Shown here piece by piece: positions 56,709-64,000 of a stretch of DNA of 64,000 bases. Positions within the stretch are counted from its first letter, which is position 1. Each line of letters opens with the position of its first letter. Under the pieces are notes generated by a model. That model was not told the origin of the DNA and ran no database searches. It saw only the letters and a program-made list of their open reading frames with translations. The position numbers and the translations under genes are program-made. Origin of the DNA: Branchiostoma floridae (Eukaryota; Chordata; Leptocardii; Amphioxiformes; Branchiostomatidae). The stretch is from assembly GCF_000003815.2 (NCBI RefSeq), contig NC_049997.1:12763534-12827533 (forward strand), written 5' to 3'.

Positions 56709-59700
56709 GTAAGTCACTTTTTTACAGGAGATCGCCCTTCTGTTTGTGCTAGCGAATCTGTTGTGAATGTCGGAGGCGGTCATTAATGGTGCGGTCACAT
56801 AGCTATAGGTCGTGCGATCATCGTACGATCGCTCACTTTGGGCATCTTTGAGAACAAAAATGTATTTCCCTGCAAAGTTCAACTGTCTTGATACACAAAA
56901 TGCTGTTTTGGATCCATGTCGGTGGTTGGTAGTTTACGTACGGGAACGAAAAATGTGACCACAGAAAGTTAGTAAATTATTCCTGAGGATAGCTTGTGTG
57001 TATTCCTTTATATACACCTTCAATTCTCTTCGTACAAGCAGCCCGACCGGGCCCTGGTTTGGAATCATAACCCCGGTATAACTAGTAGTAATACGCGGGA
57101 CCGGGCCAATCTACCCTGGAGGTCGCGAAACATATATCGATGACTTAGCTTCTTGTAATATGCTGGCATAAAAGGCAGATGAAAGACAGACAAAGGGACA
57201 AACAAACAAACGCAAACATATTAAGTCAGATGAAAACATGTTTTAAATACAATGTTTTCAATGGCTGCCCATTCTGACATCAGTGTTGTCATGGTTGTAT
57301 CATATCATACCAAGGCAAATAGCTTTGACACACCGCGTCTTTTGTAGAGAGTGCTCACAAACATGCCTTCGCCATGAATAATTTATTGCCAAATTGTAAT
57401 AAAATGTAAAGCCATCTTGGGCCAAGCCTTGTAGTTGGCACGTTCCTCCATAGCAACAAATTGTTCCAGGTGTTGCAATCGCTAGTTGTTCCCTCCCAAG
57501 GTTCAGGGATCCATAGCAAGATAGGCTCTACTGCAATATATTGTAAAAAGCCACAGGTCAGGGCTTCCCTTCATCATCATCATCGTTCGGCTGCAGCGCA
57601 GGCGACTGTAATTTTCTTCGCAAGACCTTCTGTCGGCAGCTAGATGGCGAATCTAGAATCTGGGAATCTGGCGAATCTAGAGGGCGAATCTTTTTCCCTT
57701 ATGATATGTAATTTGTTACACACATTATCGTTGTCACCACTTTTTCGCCACTGACGTCATCATAAGAACCGGGGTTGCAAAGATACATGCATTTACTTCT
57801 CATTTGAGTTTTTTTTGTTATCTATTCTTTCTTGTCTACAATGCCCAAATACATTGTTTTTACTTCTGAAATAGATTCTCAACAATTTTTTTAACCAAAA
57901 GCGCCATCAAATAGGGATGAAAGAAAAAAAAATGATATTCTGTCAAGGTCCATACCATCCTAAGTACAGTCTCATTTGAAGGCTTAGGTTATTTGAGGTG
58001 ACACACGGTGTCATTTGCTTTCTGACACTCACAAGATAGTACAATAAAACACACTTCTGTGAGCTCAAGCATTGTATTCGATCAATACATCATGGGGTGC
58101 CAGGGTGTGCCACAAAGACGTACCTTGCATCGTAAAACTCTTTATCTTGCATCTTTAAGATGCTTGGCAACCAATACAACAAGCCATAGGCGATACACAA
58201 ACACACCCATACCGTGCGTTTGTACGCGAGGTTTACGATCATACTGGTCCAAGCACATCTTCGCGACAGACGAGGTATGATATCTCAGTTTGTAAAAAAC
58301 ATACGTATGCTCCATGGAGGGTCGCATACTGACTCCTATGGCCGGCCGATTCCCCAATCGATTCTATTTGTCCAATTTCTACTATTTAACCAGCGATCCG
58401 CAGAGTCTTGTAGATATATTTCTGTCTAAACTACTGGCATACTGAATAACAAGGACATTTGTTCTTACTTTGTTTAGTTATCTTTAGAATATTTCTTTTT
58501 ACAAAAGTGCTTGTGCTGTTCCACAACAAGCTGCTAGTGGGGCCAAACCTAAAACACTTCTTTATATTACACGCCACCAAAAATCAATACCATAACATAT
58601 CCAGATCAAAGGATACAAAAATAGAAGTCCTGCTGCAGTACCAATGTAACAAAGGGGGCCAAAGTTGAACTTGACTTGTTCATCTTCAAAGTTGAATCTG
58701 ACCTATCCACATCCGCAGATTTAATTATAATCCCTCAAACAGACACCAACAGGCCATAACAAACACAGAGACTGAGAGAAACATACCACACCACAGAAAC
58801 TATATCTCCATTTTTCATGGAGGTAATTGCCTCCACACAAAATGAATATTTTTATGTAGCACCTCATGGCCGTATGTTGCCAGTACCAGACAATAGCAAA
58901 TTCCATACGGCCCATAAACCATGAAGATACCATAATAAAATTGCGGAGCACCGGTAGCAACGATCACGGTAACGGAGGTTGGTTTCTCCGAACTGGTCGA
59001 GGATTTTGTCAACTGCTGAATATTGAGAACTAAGTTTCTGCCACAAAGATGAGAAAAACAACGAAAATGAAAATCATCTGGCTCGAACGTGTCCTTCTCG
59101 CATGGATGTTGATTCAACTGATGACCAAAGTGTCAGGTAAGTCACTTTTTTTACAGGAGATCGCCCTCCTGTTTGTGCTAGCGAATCTGTTGTGAATGTC
59201 GGAAGCGGTCATTAAATGTGCAGTCACATAGTTATAGGTCGTGCGATCATCGTACGATCGCTCACTTTGGGTATTTTTGAGGACAAAAATGTATGTCCCT
59301 GCCTACAGTTCAACTGTCTTAAAACACAAAATGCTGTTTTGGATCAATGTAGGTGGTTGGTTCTGTCACGGCCTAGCCTGCTTGAAAGTCCTCTTGCATC
59401 AAAATCGTACGACGATCGCACGACCTATGACTACATATCACCGCACCTTTGGTCTAGTCAAAGTCCTTCCCGCACCAAATGGTCCATCGTGCGGCGCGTT
59501 TCTCTAGCCCTGGGCCACACAACTTTGTGCAAGCGGTACAGCAGGGAACTGCTAGTCAATCGGTAGTGGCCATGGTGTATGTTCAATTACCATACTTTCC
59601 CCAAATACTAGCAGAGGAAGCACTGAAGCAATATATACCATATTTAAAGTTTTGGTATAACTCGGCCAAGGATCGAACTCACGACCTACCAACTGCATAG

Positions 59701-62152
59701 CATAGCAAACACTCTAACTACCCACTTAGAAATTGCAACGGTAGTTCGAAGGCGGCCATATCGACTACAAATACTTAAAAAAAAGAGTATTACGCTACAT
59801 GCTGCGACGTAAAAGCATATATTTGAACAGTAATATCGCATAGTTTGTGGTTTCACGGTTGTTGCACTTCAGATGTAAAGTTATTATTTTTTTTATTTTC
59901 TTTTAACTGCAAGAATAAATTTTAAGCAATCAAGTACACCCGTTTGATCCTTCCTATGAGCATCTATTCGTTTTTAAAAACGGATACATTGAAGTTGTTT
60001 CATGTTTTTGCTTTTGCCGTTTAATACAAAAAAAAGGATGGAGCATATTTTCTGCAACTTCTTTATTTCACATTCCTTGCATAAAGGCATATCCAATGCG
60101 ACAATCTACAGTGACCTTTGTCTTCTCAAAAATACATCAATACACCAACTATGACGATCTACCCATATATTTCTAACTTATGCTGGCCTCGGTATGCAAA
60201 CACTAACACTGCTGGCACATTACACATGGAAATTTGCCAATGATAGACTTATACTGTGATACCTACGGCAGCAAAATACGTCACTTATTAATTAGTACAC
60301 CATGCTATGAGGAATCTACCTCTAAACACTACGGATTTTTACAGGGACCAGCAGTAATTTAAAAAAATTAGAATCACGGGAACGTCTATATATCTGTTCA
60401 TTCATACCCTTAAAGGTAGAAGCACCCTTTTTCCTGATACATGGTGCAAATCTACACACGAAAACAACTTACAAGTGGAAGATGGTTACAGATGTTCACA
60501 GACTGAGGTCGTTTAAGGCAATGCTTGACGTCACTGCTGTGAAGGTTACATCGCCATAAAATCATAACAAAGAAGCGCATCGCCTCTGGCAAAGCCGAGT
60601 TTGCTCATACAAAATACGCCTTTCTTATGAATAATTAAACTGCCAAGGGCGTGTTGGTGGGTGGACTAGTAGTAATATCTACGTACGCGCGGCTTCGATC
60701 ATTAGCATAACGTTATGTTTGCCAAAGGGGCGATAACACTTATCAGTGTTTGTAAATAATTTTTCCATATATTCGCACAATTGCCGTATCAGGGCTGCCT
60801 AGCAATATTCATCGCAAGTTGACGGCCCGAATCTTATCACTTATAATTATTCTGTCTTATCGGCCTCGCTAAAGCATCGTTTGCTCAAGGAAACAACTTG
60901 GCCAAAGCCCCCTTTCATCATTTACTATTCAGTCAGGCCGGAGTCTGGTATACGTAGAGACTGCATGATTTTGACGAAACACTATGAAAGTTACGCTGGA
61001 ACGTATCACAACAGTGATTTTATTGTTACCATCGCCAAGAAGGTTATGTTTTTGGTAAAGTTCGTGGATTTGTGGGGAACACACATGCAGTCGTTTGCTT
61101 TACAGGTACAATTTAGTAATACATTAATAACACCTTAAGGGGCATTCCACTCCGGAAGGGGGTGGTGTTTTCCAATAGATAATGTGTCAATGAATAAATA
61201 ATAAGCCGAATTTTGTGGAATTCACCTTGGGATTAATTGCGCGATGTGTGTTTTGTAAAACAATATGACACTCACTAGACCCATGCAGACCCTACCCATG
61301 CATTCTCTATACGCATAGACACTTTGTTAATCGTTCATATTTTCGGAATAAACGAGGTTCGCTAAGCACACCGAGAAGGCAAATTACTCATAAGATAGCA
61401 AGAATACAATAACAAGACGAGATTTCTTAGTGAACCTGAAATTAGTCTGGCAACCTTACCTAAAAGTTTTGCATTGTATTCAGCCATAGGATTAATTGAA
61501 TTAGAGGGTACTTGGGGAGTTTAGTAAAAGACTGAATGCTTTTGGGGCACGTGGATCAACTGGGTACTTTATCGTATAATGTGAAGTAGTATGCATTTAT
61601 TACTTTCTATAATTAATATATATCGGAAAATAACACTCCCGTGTGGAGTGGAATGCCCCTTTAAAGTCTTGAATAAGGCATGATTATTTGGCGAAGAGCT
61701 GGCTTAATGATATGCGTCCTTCTGCCCAGGTGAATGGCTTGCAGGGGATTCGTCATGGGTTGTGGACTACACCGGTGACGGTGATCCCGCACAAGCCTTG
61801 GATGGGGGCTATGCAACAGTCTGGAACCCCCATGGTGTACCACAGTACTACAACAACTGGTACATTGCTCTGGACCTAACAAGGCCCGTAACCCTGACCC
61901 GCATCGCAATCGAACAATACGGAGACATCTGGCATGACATTGCAGCATTCACGTTGCAAACGTCGCAGGTAGGTAGTCCGTACAGCTGGGCGGGTGTCGC
62001 GTCCTTCACCAACGTGCAGGGAGGGACGGTCCAGCGCCAGGAGTTCGGCGGGTTCCAGGGAACAGCGCGGTATTGGAGGTTCTTGGTCATTGCGACCCAC
62101 GAGGGCTATCAGCCATACCTCAGAGAACTAAACTTCTACGGAGTCCCACCAG
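56621..62152 (+). CDS. Gene 3, 5' part: signal peptide (alternative exon 1A or 1B) plus discoidin domain
   Basis: Exon 1A 56621-56708 or exon 1B 59049-59136 (88 nt each) splices to 61730-62152 (423 nt, phase 1-1). Junction: CAG/GTAAGT to TGCCCAG/GT, giving VS-G-EWLAGDSSWVV. The first exon resembles gene 2's in length, phase, MRKT start and leader, so gene 3 is probably another polycystin-1-like or related receptor whose remaining exons lie right of the window. That continuation is inferred, not seen. No SUEL exon was found before the window ends. Confidence 0.75.
57560..57697. mobile_element. Short insertion unique to copy B
   Basis: Absent from copy A at the equivalent place (near 55245). 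It starts near CATCATCATCATCGTTCGGC, contains GGCTGCAGCGCAGGCGACTG and three GGCGAATCTAGA-like repeats. It looks like a SINE fragment; the family is not certain. Confidence 0.5.
58610..58822 (-). repeat. Dispersed TCCATGAA-family copy upstream of exon 1B
   Basis: Counterpart of 56155-56397 within copy B of the 2-kb repeat, ending about 227 nt before the exon 1B start codon. It was duplicated together with the exon. Confidence 0.75.
59049..59136 (+). CDS. Gene 3 exon 1B: signal peptide
   Basis: Encodes MRKTTKMKIIWLERVLLAW followed by MLIQLMTKVS, two residues different from exon 1A (F/L, R/Q). Same donor and phase, so it can replace exon 1A. Confidence 0.75.
59214..59449. mobile_element. MITE with 45-bp inverted termini
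   Basis: 59214-59258 (GTCACATAG, ATAGGTCGTGCGATCATCGT) is matched by the reverse complement of 59404-59449. The left arm is also at 56785-56828 in copy A, where the right arm is missing. Confidence 0.75.
59560..59735 (-). mobile_element. tRNA-derived SINE fragment, minus strand
   Basis: On the minus strand box A (TAGTTAGAGTG, 59720-59710) and box B (GAGTTCGATCC, 59680-59670) have tRNA-like spacing. The tRNA-related head reads into GGCCGAGTTATACC. The 3' limit is approximate. Confidence 0.65.
59740..61134. other. Gene 3 intron without recognised exon
   Basis: No exon or confident repeat. The open frame at 60881-61138 has no domain signature and no clear splice context. Confidence 0.45.
61139..61660. 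mobile_element. TTAA-flanked inverted-repeat element 69 nt before the discoidin exon
   Basis: The left end GGGGCATTCCACTCCGGAAG at 61139 follows TTAA (61135-61138). The right end is the near-complement, finishing GGAATGCCCCT, before TTAA (61661-61664). Inverted similarity extends about 35 bp. No ORF of note. Probably a non-autonomous TTAA-type transposon. Confidence 0.7.
61730..62152 (+). CDS. Gene 3: discoidin / F5/8 type C domain exon
   Basis: Encodes EWLAGDSSWVVDYTGDG, DPAQALDGGYATVWNP, YYNNWYIALDLTRPVTLTRI, TSQVGSPYSWAGVASF, FGGFQGTARYWRFLV and PYLRELNFYG. This matches the F5/8C (discoidin) fold: the A-LDG-TxW motif, W-I-ALDL beta strand, and the RYWRF...LxELNFYG ending. Such domains bind carbohydrate or phospholipid. 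One exon covers nearly the whole domain. The canonical paired terminal cysteines are not seen, as in some invertebrate variants. Confidence 0.85.
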
Positions 62153-62214
62153 GTAAGACCATGGAGCTTTTATGAAAGCTCCTTGGTAAGACAAGGTATT
62201 ATTTCCTCCATGAA

Positions 62215-62500
62215 ATGTCATGTATGTTATATTTACCTCCATGAAATGTCATGGAGGTTATATTTTCTGTTATGTGTCTCTGTCTGTGTAGATGATTACT
62301 CAAGAACGGCTGGATGGATTGGTTTCATACTTGTTGTGTTGGTGGGCTGTGATGAAAGCTCGAATCGATGTGATTTTGGGCGCCGTATCTGTCGTTATAA
62401 TCGATGTAATAATATCAGAAATCCCCCTATATCTGCGATATATTGGAACAGGCATCGTGCTTTAAGTGTTTGTTAATGGGCTTAGCTCCAAGCAGATAGT
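62215..62500 (+). repeat. Dispersed TCCATGAA-family copy 2 (5' part)
   Basis: Starts TACCTCCATGAAATGTCATG and continues into GATTACTCAAGAACGGCTGG, matching 63381 onward. It is shorter or more diverged than copy 1. Confidence 0.65.
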
Positions 62501-63303
62501 GAGGTGATTTGTATGACAGCTGTTTGGGGAACCCCGAGTTTTTTTGAATATGATAATTAGTTTTATTTATGTCTGCTTAGGATATCATGGAGATGTGAAG
62601 CGTAAGTATAATTGTAAGAAGTTGAGGTACATTTAACGGTAATGCTTAACAGGTATGGATGTCTCACATACTGTCCTGCTGATTTGAGTGACATGGTGAT
62701 TAAAATGCCATTAGGTCCTCTCATCTTAGATGGGTTGGGTGTCAGAAGTTTTATGGGCGATACAGATGTTCTGATTTCGTTACGATAAGGGACAGTTGTT
62801 AGTTGTCTCTTTCGTAGCCAATGGTACTTGTTTTTAGCAGACGGGGTTGGCGCCAAGTATTCATCTTACAGTTGATGTAGGGCTATCAGAGGAAAGTGTG
62901 CATCTCATTTTTGTACCGTGTGAACAGCTGATGTTATGACATATTGATGGAAAATCAAATCACCATCTGACTAAAGTTGGCCACATTCCTTCTTCTTTCT
63001 GAGTTTCCCAACTTCCTCCCACCACACCGCTCTGAGGCACATAGTCGAACCTCAATAATGCTGACAACCTTAGACAGTTTAAATGCCAAACATCAAGCTT
63101 AAGGAACACCACGCTACCATATGCCGTTGACCTCTTAAACGCACATTACACAATTAAGTGTCACATTTTAATAATTACTAATCAGATGGACATCCTCTGT
63201 GTCATTAAATAAATACACCACTACTTTCCCATAACATTTATAACCATTACTCTCAAATACAACCGACTATAAACATACATACCATCCACAAAAAAGCAAT
63301 AAA
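62500..63303. other. Gene 3 intron, nothing recognised
   Basis: No exon signature or repeat boundary recognised. It lies between two copies of the dispersed family and may be part of a longer element. Confidence 0.4.
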
Positions 63304-64000
63304 TATTTCATGGAGGTATGAGGTCCCCGAACTCTAGTTTACCCTGCGTTTGTGTGTGTGTGTGTCTGTCTGTCTGTCAACAAGATAACTCAAGAACGGC
63401 TGGATGGATTGCTTTCATACTTGGTGTGTAGGTAGGGTGTGATGAAAGCTGGAAATGATTAGATTTTGGGCCCCCTAGCGGCTATCCTTGGTACTGCAGC
63501 GCAACTTCCGGTTTTGCTATCTCGTGTTCTGAACAAGATATGGTCCCATTTTTTGGGTGTTAGATAGCTCTTGTGCTCAGGAATAGCTGACATAAGTTTG
63601 GGCCCCCTAGCGTCTAGTTTGGGGATAGCAGGGGCATTTTTGTTAAAAACTTCTGAAGCAGATAACTCAAGAAGGGAACAAAGGATTTTCATGATTTTTG
63701 GTATGTAGGTACCTCAGACAATGTTGTACAAAATGAAATGCTACTTATGCAAAATAGGAGTACATTTGCATAAAAAATGACAATATTCTATCATAGCAGT
63801 TTTTTCTATGTATCTCTTGTCCCGGACATGATATGACCTTGAAATTTAGGTGGTAGATAGCGTTTAGTGTCATGACAATGTGGGGCAAGTTTCAGCTCCC
63901 TAACATTTAATTTGGGAACTGCAGGGGCGTTTTTGTCAAGACACTCCAATGAGGATAACTGCAGAAAGGATTGACGGATTGGCATCATATTAGGCATGCG
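63304..64000 (+). repeat. Dispersed TCCATGAA-family copy 3, running off the window
   Basis: Begins TTTCATGGAGGTATGAGGTC, then GTGTGTCTGTCTGTCTGTC, then the units GGGCCCCCTAGCG, GGTACTGCAGCGCAACTTCC and GCAGGGGCATTTTTGTT, parallel to 53164-54215. Confidence 0.75.

Larger units (their letters stand above)
54915..56932 (+). repeat. 2-kb direct repeat carrying gene 3 first exon, copy A
   Basis: It aligns with 57225-59362 nearly throughout, with small indels, including the leader, the 88-nt signal-peptide exon and about 220 nt of the following intron. Copy B has a ~138-nt insertion (57560-57697). Confidence 0.85.
57225..59362 (+). repeat. 2-kb direct repeat carrying gene 3 first exon, copy B
   Basis: Partner of 54915-56932. 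It includes the second signal-peptide exon and its leader. The two copies remain alike in noncoding parts, so the duplication is fairly recent or has been homogenised. Confidence 0.85.

Noticed and set aside
60881-61138. Possible extra exon of gene 3
   Set aside because: No splice-site context or domain signature, and the frame ends at the TTAA element.

Overview
The window is animal genomic DNA, most probably from a lancelet (Branchiostoma-like). This is inferred from many short phase-1 domain exons (SUEL lectin, sushi, calcium-binding EGF, fibronectin III, discoidin) in front of a polycystin-type channel, compact introns, and a dense mix of tRNA-derived SINEs, L1/Tx1-like LINE, Penelope-like and TTAA-flanked elements. 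There is one assembly gap (209 N). No bacterial-style operons, CRISPR arrays or rRNA genes are seen.

Three related genes lie head to tail on the + strand. Gene 1 (138-11775) is the 3' part of a polycystin-1-like gene: 28 exons from the last FN3 domain through a mucin-like linker, GAIN/GPS, TM1, PLAT, ten more membrane segments and a coiled-coil tail. Its 5' part is outside the window. Gene 2 (16466-51616) is a complete paralogue of 58 predicted exons and about 3,400 codons: signal peptide, SUEL lectin, 14 sushi/CCP, 10 cbEGF, 4 FN3, Ser/Thr linker, GAIN/GPS, PLAT, 11 TM, coiled coil. The architecture resembles the PKD1L2 branch, which also carries a SUEL lectin. Gene 3 (from 56621, running off the right edge) starts with an 88-nt signal-peptide exon like that of gene 2, present twice within a 2-kb direct repeat, and splices in phase to a discoidin (F5/8C) exon at 61730-62152. 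It is probably the 5' end of another member of the family.

All exon borders were read by eye from AG/GT sites and checked for phase continuity. Genes 1 and 2 agree exon by exon in length, with two exceptions: one exon is 6 nt longer in gene 2, and one has a 2-nt deletion with an in-frame stop (42551-42623). The proteins would be cell-surface receptor/channel subunits with adhesive ectodomains.

Between and inside the genes: 11776-12440 is 3' UTR and downstream DNA shared with 51617-52450; 12440-16400 holds a LINE 3' fragment and an unexplained direct repeat; intron 1 of gene 2 holds a Z-DNA-like tract, a MITE and a very short Penelope-like element with inverted terminal repeats and a 14-bp target duplication; the SUEL-CCP intron holds a donor-site minisatellite, a SINE and a dead discoidin exon; the CCP4-CCP5 intron holds a TTAA-type element with a paralogous empty site; the first FN3 intron holds a decayed L1/Tx1-like LINE; and 53160-64000 is rich in one dispersed repeat family and several inverted-repeat elements.
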